A DNA stretch of 41,371 nucleotides, taken from assembly GCA_015711895.1 (NCBI GenBank), contig JACVJH010000024.1, forward strand, positions 1 to 41,371, written 5' to 3'. Positions within the stretch are counted from its first letter, which is position 1; every line of letters starts with the position of its first letter. The DNA comes from Candidatus Solincola tengchongensis (lineage in GTDB: Bacteria; Actinomycetota; Geothermincolia; Geothermincolales; RBG-13-55-18). The position numbers and the translations under genes are program-made. The notes under the pieces were generated by a model. It saw nothing but the letters and a program-made list of their open reading frames with translations. It did no database searches and was not told where the DNA came from. This document shows, one piece after another, positions 1-8,671 of the stretch.

Positions 1-127
1 TGCAGCGCATGAGGTACCTGCCCGTAACGTCGTGAGTCCAGACCCCAAGAGAGCCACCCCGTTTCCACGAGGTCACCAAGGCATGGAAAGGGCTGGGCCA
101 CTCGGTATGTCTGGAGAGGTGAGAGGA

Positions 128-613
128 ATGTTCAAGGTAGGAGACGTGGTCGTTTATCCCCAGCACGGAGCGGGCGTCATCGAAGAGGTTACCGAGACCC
201 TGGTGGAGGGGGAGAAAAGGACCTATTTTGTACTCCGCATGTGCCAGGGCAACCTCAAGGTTATGGTGCCTGCGGACAACACCGAGGAAGTGGGCCTCCG
301 GAAGGTCATAAGCAGGGATGAAGTGAACAAGGTGTTCGAGGTCCTGAGTGCGGAATGCACTCCCATGCCCAGCAACTGGAATCACCGCTACAAGAAGAAC
401 CGGGACAAGCTGCGCAGCGGCGATATCTTCCAGGTGGCCGAAGTGGTCCGCAACCTCACGGTCAGGGATATGGAAAAGGGGCTTTCCTCCGGTGAGAAGC
501 GAATGCTCAATCAGGCCCGCGAGATACTGGCCAGCGAGCTCATGTACGCGGTGGAGGTCGAGGTCGACGAAGCCCTGCGCATGATAGAGGAGGTCTTCAC
601 CTCGCCTTCCTGA
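128..613 (+). CDS. carD: CarD family transcriptional regulator
   Basis: The 161-residue protein opens with MFKVGDVVVYPQHGAG, the signature of the CarD/CdnL RNA polymerase interaction domain (about residues 1-60). A helical DNA-contacting domain follows and contains the conserved Trp (W84, in PSNWNHRYKKN) that in known CarD proteins wedges into the minor groove at the upstream edge of the transcription bubble. CarD proteins bind the RNA polymerase beta subunit and stabilise open complexes, notably at rRNA promoters. The frame is open further upstream (GTG at 32), but the ATG at 128 is preceded by GAGAGG and gives the family's normal N-terminus and length. It is followed by the PIN/TRAM gene and ispD-ispF, the placement usual for actinobacterial carD. 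Confidence 0.95.
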   Translation: MFKVGDVVVYPQHGAGVIEEVTETLVEGEKRTYFVLRMCQGNLKVMVPADNTEEVGLRKVISRDEVNKVFEVLSAECTPMPSNWNHRYKKNRDKLRSGDIFQVAEVVRNLTVRDMEKGLSSGEKRMLNQAREILASELMYAVEVEVDEALRMIEEVFTSPS

Positions 614-755
614 GGGAGCGGCGGGGTGTTATCATTTAATACGCCCTCATCCGGTTTTTCATCATCGATCTTCTTACCCGGTGAGGGAGGGGGAGGCGTC
701 GACTTAAAGACGAGGAAAGGAGGGTTGCCTCACCCCGGAGGGGAGAACTGGGTTC

Positions 756-1823
756 ATGGTAGTCCTGATCGTCCGATTGATATTCATGGTCATCGGAGGA
801 ATCGGGGGCTACGAGCTCGGGGAGCTGATGGAGCGGTCCTACCTGCAGAACCTGGACCCCACTTATTCTATCATCGGCTTTATCGTATCCATAATCGTCT
901 GCGTGGGGCTTGGCTTCGTGTTGGGAGGGGCCGCCGGAAGGTACACCGCCAAACTGCTCAACCGCTTCGAGGTGGCCATACAGGACATTCCGGGCACCGA
1001 CCTTCTTATGGGCGCGGTGGGCATCATTGCCGGCTTCCTGATCGCCTTTCTGCCCTCGATGATCCTCTTTCGTTCCTACCCCGGATGGCTTTTCGCGGTC
1101 GTCCTCTATGCGGTCTGCGGGGTCATAGGCTATATAGTGGCCGTCCAGAAGAAGGACGACCTGATCGCGCTGTTCCGCCCCACCCGCCATGCCCTAGCCG
1201 CGGAGGAGGAGAGGAAGCCGGTGGCCGCCCGCATCCTGGACACCAGCGCCATCGTCGACGGCCGTATCGCGGACATCTGCCAGACGGGCTTTCTGGAAGG
1301 GCAGCTGGTGGTCCCCCGCTTCGTGCTCAACGAGCTGCAGGCGGTGGCCGACTCCGAGGATCCCTTGAAGAGGAACAGGGGGCGAAGGGGCCTGGAGGTG
1401 CTGAACGCCCTGCAGAGGCAGGAACGCGTGGAGGTGCGTATCGAGGAAGCGGATTTCCCCGAGCTCTCCGGCGTGGACGCCAAGCTGGTTGCCCTGGCCA
1501 AGGCGTTGAACCTCCCCATCATGACCACCGATTTCAATCTCAACAAGATCGCGGAACTCCAGGGTGTGCGGGTACTCAACGTCAACGAGCTGGCCAATTC
1601 CCTGAAGCCCGTTGTCCTTCCCGGGGAGACCCTCACCCTGACCCTCATAAGGGAGGGAAAGGAACCCGGACAGGGGGTGGGCTACCTGGACGACGGGACC
1701 ATGGTGGTCGTGGAGGGCGGAAAGAGGCATATCGGCAAGGAGGTCCGGACCGTGGTCACCAGCACCTTGCAGACCGCGGCGGGGAGGATGATCTTCGCCT
1801 CCCTCAGCGACCGCGAGGGTTGA
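756..1823 (+). CDS. Membrane-anchored PIN/TRAM domain protein (YacL type)
   Basis: The 355-residue protein has four hydrophobic segments (about 3-19, 37-60, 85-105 and 109-131), then a PIN nuclease domain (about 158-280), then a TRAM RNA-binding domain (about 285-350). The PIN acidic residues are visible: D162 in ILDTSAIVDGR, E193 in LNELQ, D241, and D259 in MTTDFNLNK. This architecture is that of B. subtilis YacL and its relatives, which lie in the disA-ispD-ispF region of many Gram-positive genomes. A membrane-tethered RNase is the expected role, but substrates are poorly defined. The ATG at 756 follows a CGGAGGGGAG ribosome binding site. The 252 bases to ispD show no supported gene. Confidence 0.92.
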   Translation: MVVLIVRLIFMVIGGIGGYELGELMERSYLQNLDPTYSIIGFIVSIIVCVGLGFVLGGAAGRYTAKLLNRFEVAIQDIPGTDLLMGAVGIIAGFLIAFLPSMILFRSYPGWLFAVVLYAVCGVIGYIVAVQKKDDLIALFRPTRHALAAEEERKPVAARILDTSAIVDGRIADICQTGFLEGQLVVPRFVLNELQAVADSEDPLKRNRGRRGLEVLNALQRQERVEVRIEEADFPELSGVDAKLVALAKALNLPIMTTDFNLNKIAELQGVRVLNVNELANSLKPVVLPGETLTLTLIREGKEPGQGVGYLDDGTMVVVEGGKRHIGKEVRTVVTSTLQTAAGRMIFASLSDREG

Positions 1824-2075
1824 CGGCCGGAGGTTCCGGAGGCGCACGGGATGAGGCTGGGCGGCCGAGGACTTGAAAAGCGGATGCCCTCCCTGGGATA
1901 TGGGCCGATGCCGGCGAAAAGCAAGGGCCGGGCCGGCCCTCGGGAAGCGGACGAGACAAGGGTCGGCCGGAAAGACTCTGGGGATGCGGAGGGACACGGC
2001 GGGAGCTCCACGCCGCCCAGCGGGGGCGAGAAAGGGGAAGCGGGCGGGATGGCGCGGAAGGAGGCTTGACCGGAA

Positions 2076-2801
2076 GTGAAGGCCGGTGCTGTGGTGGCCG
2101 GAGCGGGAAGGGGAGAGAGGGTGGGACTGCCGGAGGGTAAGCAGTTCCACAAGCTGGCCGGCATTCCCGTTCTGGCGCGCTCCCTGCTCAACCTGGAGGC
2201 GGTGGACGAGATAGAGGAGATCGTCCTCGTGGTCAACGCCGATGAGATACGGCGCGCGGAGGAGGAGATCGTCTCCGCTTACGGGTTGCGCAAGGTGAGC
2301 ATGGTGGTGGCGGGCGGGGAATACCGCCAGGAGTCGGTCTTCAATGCCCTGCGCTCCATGTCCGGTTCCGTGGACTACATCGTGATTCACGACGGCGCCC
2401 GGCCCCTGGCCACCCCGGAACTCTTCCGCAGGACCCTGAAGGCGCTGCGCGACGCGGAGTGCGAGGGGGTCATTACCGCCGTTCCTGTGGTGGACACGGT
2501 CAAGGAGGTGGAAGGGGGGTGGGTGTTGAGGACACCCGAGCGGAGGCGCCTCTGGGCGGTGCAGACCCCGCAGTGCTTCAGGGCCCAGGCCCTGCTTGAC
2601 GCCCACGAGCGGGCCTTCCGCGAGGGGGTATGGGCCACCGACGACGCCGCCCTCCTGGAGAGATACCGCTACCGGGTCCGCGTGGTGGAGGGGGAGATAA
2701 CCAACATAAAGATCACCTATCCCACGGACATGCTCATCGCCGAGGCGTTGCTGGAGAAGGGAGGCCTGCAAGTTGTCGTGCCGGGTGGGTCTGGGGTTTG
2801 A
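2076..2801 (+). CDS. ispD: 2-C-methyl-D-erythritol 4-phosphate cytidylyltransferase
   Basis: IspD joins CTP and methylerythritol phosphate to give CDP-ME in the MEP isoprenoid pathway. The 241-residue protein carries the nucleotidyltransferase N-terminus (AGAGRGERVGLPEGKQF, the family's GxGxRMG...KQF loop), IVIHDGARP, a TPQCF segment and WATDDAALLE. Translation starts at a GTG at 2076, behind GGAAGGAGG at 2056-2064. The 3' end overlaps ispF by 29 bases, so the two are almost certainly translationally coupled. The glycine-rich loop is slightly unusual (LPEGKQF rather than PKQF), but length and motif order are normal. Confidence 0.95.
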   Translation: MKAGAVVAGAGRGERVGLPEGKQFHKLAGIPVLARSLLNLEAVDEIEEIVLVVNADEIRRAEEEIVSAYGLRKVSMVVAGGEYRQESVFNALRSMSGSVDYIVIHDGARPLATPELFRRTLKALRDAECEGVITAVPVVDTVKEVEGGWVLRTPERRRLWAVQTPQCFRAQALLDAHERAFREGVWATDDAALLERYRYRVRVVEGEITNIKITYPTDMLIAEALLEKGGLQVVVPGGSGV

Positions 2802-3261
2802 CGCCCATCCCTTCGTGGAGGGAAGGAGGCTGGTCCTCGGAGGGGTGGAGATCCCCCATGAACGGGGACTGGCCGGACATTCCGACGCCGACGTGCTAGT
2901 GCACGCCCTCATGGACGCCTTGCTGGGAGCCTGCGGAGAGAGGGACATAGGGGTGAGGTTCCCGGACACCGACCCTACCTTTCGAGGCATCTCCAGCATG
3001 GTGCTCCTGGAGGAGGTCATGGGCGTGGTCCTGGAACGCGGGTTCCGGGTGTTGAACGTGGATTGCGTGGTAGCGGCCCAGGAGCCCCGCATCTCTCCCT
3101 ACGTGGAGGAGATGAGAAAACGCCTGGCCTTCATCCTCCGTGTTCCGGAGAGCAGGGTGGGAATCAAGGCCACCACCACGGAAGGCATGGGTTTCACCGG
3201 CCGTGGGGAGGGGATCGCCGCCATGGCCGTGGCCCTGGTGGAGGAGAGAACCGAGCCCTGA
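2773..3261 (+). CDS. ispF: 2-C-methyl-D-erythritol 2,4-cyclodiphosphate synthase
   Basis: IspF cyclises CDP-ME 2-phosphate to ME-cPP with release of CMP. The 162-residue protein has the expected metal ligands D10 and H12 (GFDAHPF) and H44 (LVHALMDALLGA). It also has the FPDTDPTFRGISS substrate loop and the C-terminal GxEGMGFTGRGEGIAAMAV-like region. The start is a TTG at 2773 that lies inside ispD, about 8 bases after GAAGGGAGG (2755-2764). No ATG in frame would preserve the GFDAH N-terminus. It is the last gene of the carD-ispDF group, and a candidate terminator follows. Confidence 0.95.
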   Translation: MSCRVGLGFDAHPFVEGRRLVLGGVEIPHERGLAGHSDADVLVHALMDALLGACGERDIGVRFPDTDPTFRGISSMVLLEEVMGVVLERGFRVLNVDCVVAAQEPRISPYVEEMRKRLAFILRVPESRVGIKATTTEGMGFTGRGEGIAAMAVALVEERTEP

Positions 3262-3379
3262 GGCGCGGTCGAAGGGCTTGGAGCCCATGCGGGCAAGCCG
3301 TCTGTGGCGTAGGGGTTCCACTGGGTCTACCCATGGACGTTTGGCCTTTCCGGTAGGGGGGCGCGGCGCAGAGGGCCGA

Positions 3380-3423
3380 GCGGGCCGGTGAAGGGGCACG
3401 GTGTCCGCGGCCCGCAGTTTTTA
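3380..3423 (+). terminator. Candidate rho-independent terminator after ispF
   Basis: An 8-base perfect stem, GCGGGCCG (3380-3387) with CGGCCCGC (3408-3415), encloses a 20-base loop and is followed by AG and five T residues (3418-3422). Position and orientation fit the end of the carD-ispF transcript. The large loop makes this less certain than a compact hairpin. Confidence 0.45.
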
Positions 3424-3486
3424 GGGGATGGAAACGCAGTGCATGCGTCGGCGCGAGAGCGCTTCCCTTGGGCGTGAGCCGTGAGC

Positions 3487-4044
3487 TCAGAGGCCCAGCC
3501 GGTCGGATATATCCTGCATGGCCTCCAGGGCCAGGGCCAGGAACCTGTCCAGATCGAATCCCGCCCTTTCGCACTCCATGATCACCTCACGGCGGGCCCC
3601 CCGGGCGAAGGCCTTCTCTTTCATCCGCTTGCGCAGGGAACCGACCTTCACCCCGGCCAGCTTCTTCTCCGGGAGGACCAGGGCGGCGGCGACGATGAGG
3701 CCGGTGACCGTCTCCGCCGCGGCCAGGGCGTGCTGGAGGACGGTCTCGCGCTCTCCGAGCCCCAACCCCTCGGCGTTATGCATGCGCACCGCCTGCACCA
3801 TTTCCGGGGGAGCGCCCCTCCCGGCCAGCAACCTCGCCGCCTCCTCGCCGTGCGTGCTCATATCATTGCCACATATTTCCAGGTCTATGTCGTGCAAGAG
3901 GCCCGCCAGCCCCCAGAGTTCCTCGTCCTCCCCCAGTTCGCGCGCCAGCCGGCGCATGACCGCTTCCGTGGCGTAGCAGTGCTTGCGCAGGTTCTCCGAA
4001 CTCAGGTTGGCGTGAAGCAGGTCGAGCGCCTCTTCCCTCTGCAT
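3487..4044 (-). CDS. HD-domain phosphohydrolase family protein
   Basis: The 185-residue protein shows the HD superfamily metal ligands: H22 in LRKHCYATE, the HD pair H51-D52 in GLLHDIDLE, and a later His (STHGEEAARLL; VRMHNAEG). It resembles the short stand-alone HD hydrolases often annotated HDIG-like. The substrate (nucleotide or other phosphate ester) cannot be read from sequence. The ATG is preceded by GAGGAGGG on the minus strand. It faces ispF tail-to-tail and is transcribed away from the TetR gene. A shared role with either neighbour is not evident. Confidence 0.85.
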   Translation of the reverse strand: MQREEALDLLHANLSSENLRKHCYATEAVMRRLARELGEDEELWGLAGLLHDIDLEICGNDMSTHGEEAARLLAGRGAPPEMVQAVRMHNAEGLGLGERETVLQHALAAAETVTGLIVAAALVLPEKKLAGVKVGSLRKRMKEKAFARGARREVIMECERAGFDLDRFLALALEAMQDISDRLGL

Positions 4045-4672
4045 CGTCCCTCCTCTCCCTTCAAGGGGCCCGTTTCCGCCCCTCCTCCCGCCTCCACGGC
4101 TGCTTGTGGAGCGGCGGTCTCAACCGGCCGGTCCGGGGCCGCGACCTATATAAAAGGCATGCTGGTAGTCTATAAAAAGATACCGCAAGTCCAAGGATTT
4201 TCCAGCACCTACTGCCTTCTCCGCTCCGGTAGGAGGGCGGAGCACGATTTGGTGCGGCAAGAACGATCCCCTGCTGCGGGTGAACATGCTTGTTTTGACG
4301 GGATGAGGGGGAATAGTCTTTCGGTCTTTGATCAGGTCCCGAAGGGGCTGCCGGGGCGAAGCGCTTCTTTGAATCCTTAAGGCCGCTCCCGTGCGGGCGG
4401 CGGGCAAGTGGACCACCCCGGATCGGGCTTCCGGCGAGGGGTGGATGCGGCCGCGGTGCTTTTTGGCCCGCCCTCCCGCCGGACATTCCTGTGGATCACG
4501 CCCGCGGGGAGACGAGGGCGAGAGGACCCGCTCGATATCCCGATCTGTCGTGCTCGGAACTTCCGCTGGCCTCCGAGCCATGGGTGCGGTACCGTCTCGG
4601 CAGGCGCTTTTGGGGTTGAAAGACGAGAACAACCCTTTGGTCCTGGCAGAACAAGCAAAAGCGGTGGGACGG
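4045..4672. other. Non-coding stretch upstream of the TetR locus
   Basis: No frame on either strand has a recognisable domain, sensible codon bias and a ribosome binding site together. An AT-rich patch at about 4145-4200 (TATATAAAAG, TATAAAAAG) is a plausible promoter area for the minus-strand HD gene, but no well-spaced pair of hexamers was found. Nothing else is supported. Confidence 0.4.
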
Positions 4673-4701
4673 TTGACAACGGAAAAACATCGGGCTATAA
4701 A
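4673..4701 (+). promoter_or_regulatory. Near-consensus housekeeping promoter of the TetR gene
   Basis: TTGACA at 4673-4678 is followed after exactly 17 bases by TATAAA at 4696-4701. This is a 6/6 and 5/6 match to the vegetative sigma factor consensus at optimal spacing, in an otherwise GC-rich intergenic region. The predicted start site is about 4708, just before the palindrome at 4711. Such a strong promoter with an adjacent operator is typical of an autorepressed regulator. Confidence 0.75.
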
Positions 4702-4710
4702 GATTACGAT

Positions 4711-4728
4711 TGAGTGAGCACTCACTCA
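4711..4728. promoter_or_regulatory. TetR/FadR-like operator palindrome
   Basis: TGAGTGAG (4711-4718), CA, CTCACTCA (4721-4728) is a perfect 8+2+8 inverted repeat at the predicted transcription start. It matches in form the TGAATGA..TCATTCA operators of TetR-type fatty-acid degradation repressors such as B. subtilis FadR. Binding here would block initiation or promoter escape, so autoregulation by the product of the gene at 4819 is the likely function. That is inferred from position and sequence only. Confidence 0.7.
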
Positions 4729-4818
4729 CTAAATTGTCTTCGGAGGCTGGTCGGCGGGTGCGGGTCATAAGGAACTAGACGGGCTTTTCCGTCAACGTAA
4801 AGAGAAGGCCGGCGGGCG

Positions 4819-5496
4819 ATGGGAAGCGATGGCACGAAACGGCGCGTGAAGGGCGGGGAACGGCCGAAGGCCGGAAAGGGCCGGGTCGAAGGTGCCGGAG
4901 GTCGGGAAGGCCTGCAGGGGGCGCGGGGCAAGGACGACCGCCGCACCCGCATTATCCTCTCCTGCATAGACGTCTTCTCGCGCACCAATTACGAGAGGGC
5001 GACGACGGCGGTGCTGGCCCGGGAGGCGGGGGTGGCGGAGGGCACCATCTACAAGTATTTTTCCAGCAAGAAGGAGCTCTTTCTGGCCTGCTGCCGTTAC
5101 ATCGAAGAGCAGCTCCTGCAGCGTTACCGGGCCATTTACCGGGACTACCGCGAGCAGCCGCTGGAGTCGCTGAAGCGCGTGGGGCAGAGCTATCTTGACT
5201 TCATCCGTGAAAACCCCACCATGCGCAAGTTCCTGGCCTTCGTCCTCAACAACAGCTACGACGAGGATTTCATGAGGGAGCTTGAGGAGTTCTTCACCAT
5301 CAACCGCCTGGCTGTGGAGGAGGTCATCCGGGAGGCGCAGAGGAAGGGGGAGCTCAAGCCCAGCATCGATCCCAAGATCGCGGCCTGGTTTTTCGTAGGA
5401 GGATATTTCACCCTCATCCTCATGGCCGAGATGGACGAGGAGGCGGTGAACGACCCCCATTTCATGGACAAGTACATGGCCCCCCTGTTCTCCTGA
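4819..5496 (+). CDS. TetR/AcrR family regulator, probable fatty-acid degradation repressor
   Basis: The 225-residue protein has a basic, Gly-rich leader (1-38), a TetR N-terminal DNA-binding domain (about 40-90; HTH at 62-82 with REAGVAEGTIYKYFSSKKELF) and a helical ligand domain. TYKYF-type TetR proteins linked to acyl-CoA genes usually sense long-chain acyl-CoA. The neighbours here are an acyl-CoA ligase, a thiolase and two acyl-CoA dehydrogenases, and the promoter carries a FadR-like palindrome. Both support a FadR-like role, but the ligand is inferred. The 38-residue leader before the usual TetR start is longer than normal; no better internal start was seen. Confidence 0.88.
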   Translation: MGSDGTKRRVKGGERPKAGKGRVEGAGGREGLQGARGKDDRRTRIILSCIDVFSRTNYERATTAVLAREAGVAEGTIYKYFSSKKELFLACCRYIEEQLLQRYRAIYRDYREQPLESLKRVGQSYLDFIRENPTMRKFLAFVLNNSYDEDFMRELEEFFTINRLAVEEVIREAQRKGELKPSIDPKIAAWFFVGGYFTLILMAEMDEEAVNDPHFMDKYMAPLFS

Positions 5497-5652
5497 CGCT
5501 TACCTCGGGCGGCAGGTGGCGCGGGAGGACTGGAGCGGGGAATCGGAACGGTCGGGGAAAGAGACGGCGAACGGCTTCCGGGCAGCGGAAGAGTTCACGG
5601 GACGTGTGAGCAGATATGAGTCGTCTTCGGGGCAGCAGAAAGGGGTGATGGC

Positions 5653-7374
5653 ATGACTCCCGAGGAGAGGCGGATGTACCTGCGCCGGGTTTGGCTGCTT
5701 TGGCGCCTGGCCCGCTCCCTGGCGCTGTTCCTGGCCGACGAATACCGGCGCGGAACGCTCAAGGAGAACCTGCGCAGCATGCGGGAGGCGAAGGGGCTGA
5801 CCCTGGCCCGGGACATGTCCCACGCCGAGCTCCTGGAGGAGAAGGCGGAGAGGTACGGAGACCGTCCCTTTCTCCGTTTCCAGGACCGCGTGTTCACTTA
5901 CCGGGAGATGAACCTCAACGCCAACCGGGTTGCCAATTTCCTCCATAGTTTGGGTGGCGGTCCCGGCATGGGTTTGGCCATCGTCATGAAGAACTCGCCC
6001 CGCTGGCTGGACGTTTTCTTTGGGCTGGAGAAGCTGGGCATGTACGCCGTCCCGGTGAACGTGGCCCTGCGCGGCGACCAGCTGGCCTACGTGCTGGACA
6101 ACTCCGACGCCTCCATGGTGGTCGTCGACCACGACCTGCTCCCCTATTTCCAGGCCGTGGCGGACCGCGTGGAGAAGGTGAGGAAGGTGGTCGTCAACCT
6201 TGAGGGAGCCCCGGAAGATTTCCGGTTGCCCGAGGGGATGGAGGACCTAGATGCCGCCTACGGGCCGGGCTCCGACCCCTCGCAGCCCGCGGTGTCCTAT
6301 AACCCCGAGGACCTCTGCGTGATCATGTACACCTCGGGGACCACGGGGCTCCCCAAGGGAGTGGTCTACCGCTACAACAACAGCAACGTCAAGGCCATAT
6401 CCGTGATCGGGCGCCTGCTGACCGGAAGAAAGGACGTGGCCTATACCTGCTACCCCCTCTTCCACGCCAACGCCCTCTTCCTCACCGTGATCCCCTCCAT
6501 GCACTGCGGGGCCCAGGTGGCCCTGGGGGTGATGGTCGGAGCCAGCCGGTTCTGGGACGAGATCCGCCGCCACGGGGCCACCACCTTCAACGGCCTGGGG
6601 GCGGTGATGCCCATCCTCATGAAGCAACCCCCCAAACCGTCGGATCGGGACCATCGGGTGCGCTTCATACTCTCCGCGGGTTGTCCGGCGGATATGTGGG
6701 AGGACTTCGAGAGGCGCTTCGGGGTGAGGATCTTCGAGGGCTACGGGGCGGTGGACGGGGGCGGCGTCCTGATCACCAACTTCGGGACCGCACCCGTGGG
6801 GTCCATGGGAAAACCGCTCAACGCCAGGTGCCGCATCATCGACGACCGGGGGAATGATGTCCCTCCCGGTACCCCCGGTGAGCTCATCTGCTGGGTGGGA
6901 GAGCGGAAGGGCTCCGTCGAGTACTACAAGAACCCGGAAGCCACCAGCGACAAGGTGAGAGACGGGTGGCTGTACACCGGAGACCTGGTTTACGCGGACG
7001 AAAAGGGTTACATCTACTTCCTGGGGCGCAACACGGAATCCATGCGCGTCAAGGGGGAGAACGTCTCCGCCTACGAGGTGGAGCAGGCTATCCTCAAGCA
7101 TCCTGACGTCCTGGAATGCGCCGTCTACGCCGTGCCCTCCGAGCTTGCCGAGGACGAGATCATGGCCACCGTGGTGCCCGTGGAGGGGAAGGCCCTGGAC
7201 CCCTCCTCCATGCCCGCCTTCCTCTCCGACAAGTTGGCTAAATTTGCCATCCCACGCTACTGGCGGGTGGTAGAAGAACTGCCCAAGACGGAGACCCACA
7301 GGGTCATCAAGAAGGAGCTGGAGAGGATGGGCGTGACCCCGGACACCTACGACGCCAGGGCGGGCGAGAGGTGA
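5653..7374 (+). CDS. Fatty-acid--CoA ligase (AMP-forming)
   Basis: This 573-residue member of the adenylate-forming superfamily probably activates a medium- or long-chain carboxylic acid to its CoA thioester via an acyl-AMP. The phosphate loop YTSGTTGLPKG is at 226-236. An EGYGAVDGG segment corresponds to the A5 region, and GWLYTGDLVYAD to A7. At the C-terminus the usual PxTxxGK lysine motif reads LPKTETHRVIKKEL: Arg550 sits where the catalytic Lys normally is, with Lys553/554 just after. That form resembles carnitine-CoA-ligase-like and FATP-like branches. The ATG at 5653 follows AAGGGGTG. It is the first enzyme gene downstream of the TetR regulator. Confidence 0.88.
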   Translation: MTPEERRMYLRRVWLLWRLARSLALFLADEYRRGTLKENLRSMREAKGLTLARDMSHAELLEEKAERYGDRPFLRFQDRVFTYREMNLNANRVANFLHSLGGGPGMGLAIVMKNSPRWLDVFFGLEKLGMYAVPVNVALRGDQLAYVLDNSDASMVVVDHDLLPYFQAVADRVEKVRKVVVNLEGAPEDFRLPEGMEDLDAAYGPGSDPSQPAVSYNPEDLCVIMYTSGTTGLPKGVVYRYNNSNVKAISVIGRLLTGRKDVAYTCYPLFHANALFLTVIPSMHCGAQVALGVMVGASRFWDEIRRHGATTFNGLGAVMPILMKQPPKPSDRDHRVRFILSAGCPADMWEDFERRFGVRIFEGYGAVDGGGVLITNFGTAPVGSMGKPLNARCRIIDDRGNDVPPGTPGELICWVGERKGSVEYYKNPEATSDKVRDGWLYTGDLVYADEKGYIYFLGRNTESMRVKGENVSAYEVEQAILKHPDVLECAVYAVPSELAEDEIMATVVPVEGKALDPSSMPAFLSDKLAKFAIPRYWRVVEELPKTETHRVIKKELERMGVTPDTYDARAGER

Positions 7375-7423
7375 CAGGGATGGCGGCAATCGCCCGCCGC
7401 TCCGCGATGAGGAACGAGGAGGC

Positions 7424-8671
7424 ATGATGGGAAACGACGTCTACATCCTGGGCGTGGGCATGATCCGTTTCGGCAAGTACGCCGAGAAGAGCGTGAAACA
7501 GCTCACCGCCGAGGCCCTGCAGGCCCTCTTCGAGGACTTCCCTGTAGAAAAGAGGGACATCCAGGCGGCCTGGTTCTCCAACTCCGGTTGGGGCATGAAC
7601 ACGGGGCAGCACTGCATCCGGGGCCAGGTGGCCCTGGCCCCTCTGGGCATCCAGGGTATCCCTATCGTCAACGTGGAGAACGCCTGCGCCGGAGGTTCCA
7701 CCGCCTTGCGCGAGGCCTGGCTGAGCGTGAAGGCGGAGCAGTTCGACCTGGTGCTGGCGATAGGGGTGGAGAAGACGTGGTTCCCGGAGGACAAGGCCAA
7801 GATGTTCGAGGGGTTCCTCTCGGGCATGGACGTGGAGTTCGCCCGCAAGGTCATCGAGGCCTTCCAGGCCGACGCCGCGCGCAGGGCCAGGGAAGCCGGT
7901 GCGGAGGGCAAGGAGAAGAAGGGCGGCCATTCCGGCTTCATGGACGTCTATGCCATGGGGGCACGCGCCCACATGCAGAGGTACGGGACCACCCAGAGGC
8001 AGCTGGCGACAATCGCCGCCAAGAACCACCACCACGGCTCCCTCAATCCCCTGGCCCAGTATCAGAGGGACATGAGCGTGGAGGAGGTCCTGGAGGACGC
8101 GCTGGTGGCCTATCCCCTCACCCGCTCCATGTGCGCTCCCATAGGTGACGGGGCGGCGGCGGCCCTCCTCGGGTCCGAGAGGGCCCTGAGGAAATACCCG
8201 CATGCGCGGCCGGTGCGTGTCCTGGCCTCCGTCCTGGCCTCGGGCTCCCTTCCCGGCTCGGGCTTGGAATCCATAGGCCGCCGGCTGAGCAGGGAGGCCT
8301 ACGAGAAGGCCGGGTTGGGCCCGGAGGACATCGACGTCGCCGAGGTACACGACGCCACCGCCTTCGGAGAGCTCATGCAGTACGAGGAACTGGGCTTCTG
8401 TCCCGAGGGGGAGGGCGGGCCCTTCGCCGAGAGCGGCGCCACCAGGGTCGGCGGGAGACTCCCGGTGAACACCAGCGGGGGGCTGGAGTGCCGGGGCCAC
8501 CCCATCGGGGCGTCGGGGATAGCCCAGGTGCACGAGCTGGTGACCCAGCTTCGCGGGGAGGCGGGTCCCCGCCAGGTGGAGGGGGCGCGCATCGCCCTGG
8601 CGGAGAACGGCGGCGGCTTCATCGGGATGGGTGAGGCAGCCATGTGCATCCATATTCTGGAAAGGGTTTGA
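7424..8671 (+). CDS. Thiolase family protein (SCP-x / lipid-transfer type acyltransferase)
   Basis: The 415-residue protein has the nucleophilic Cys of the SCP-x-like thiolase branch (C88 in VENACAGGSTALRE), VAEVHDATAFGELMQYE, and the C-terminal GGLECRGHPIGASG active-site His loop. These enzymes cleave 3-ketoacyl-CoA, often with branched or steroid-like substrates, and many act with a DUF35 partner; none is encoded nearby. The tandem ATG at 7424/7427 follows ACGAGGAGG. The 49-base gap after the acyl-CoA ligase suggests one operon, in which it would carry out the thiolytic step. Confidence 0.88.
   Translation: MMGNDVYILGVGMIRFGKYAEKSVKQLTAEALQALFEDFPVEKRDIQAAWFSNSGWGMNTGQHCIRGQVALAPLGIQGIPIVNVENACAGGSTALREAWLSVKAEQFDLVLAIGVEKTWFPEDKAKMFEGFLSGMDVEFARKVIEAFQADAARRAREAGAEGKEKKGGHSGFMDVYAMGARAHMQRYGTTQRQLATIAAKNHHHGSLNPLAQYQRDMSVEEVLEDALVAYPLTRSMCAPIGDGAAAALLGSERALRKYPHARPVRVLASVLASGSLPGSGLESIGRRLSREAYEKAGLGPEDIDVAEVHDATAFGELMQYEELGFCPEGEGGPFAESGATRVGGRLPVNTSGGLECRGHPIGASGIAQVHELVTQLRGEAGPRQVEGARIALAENGGGFIGMGEAAMCIHILERV

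Noticed and set aside
3..35. Short open stretch QRMRYLPVTS ending in TGA just before carD, possibly the tail of an upstream gene such as disA
   Set aside because: Ten residues are too few to identify a gene, and the position alone does not prove it.
626..1876. 416-residue plus-strand frame over the PIN/TRAM gene
   Set aside because: Low-complexity Gly/Arg/Pro composition; the PIN/TRAM protein in the other frame has clear motifs.
1851..2069. 72-residue frame between the PIN/TRAM gene and ispD
   Set aside because: No ribosome binding site, no motif, and biased low-complexity composition.
1194..3092. 632-residue open frame on the minus strand
   Set aside because: It lies opposite the PIN/TRAM, ispD and ispF genes, has no domain, and is rich in His/Gly/Pro as expected for an antisense frame in GC-rich DNA.
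4145..4200. AT-rich patch as a defined promoter for the HD gene
   Set aside because: The best minus-strand pair, TTGGAC and TATAGA, is only 14 bases apart, too short for a confident call.
4120..4725. 201-residue minus-strand frame upstream of the TetR gene
   Set aside because: It overlaps the strong promoter and operator, and has no recognisable domain or binding site.
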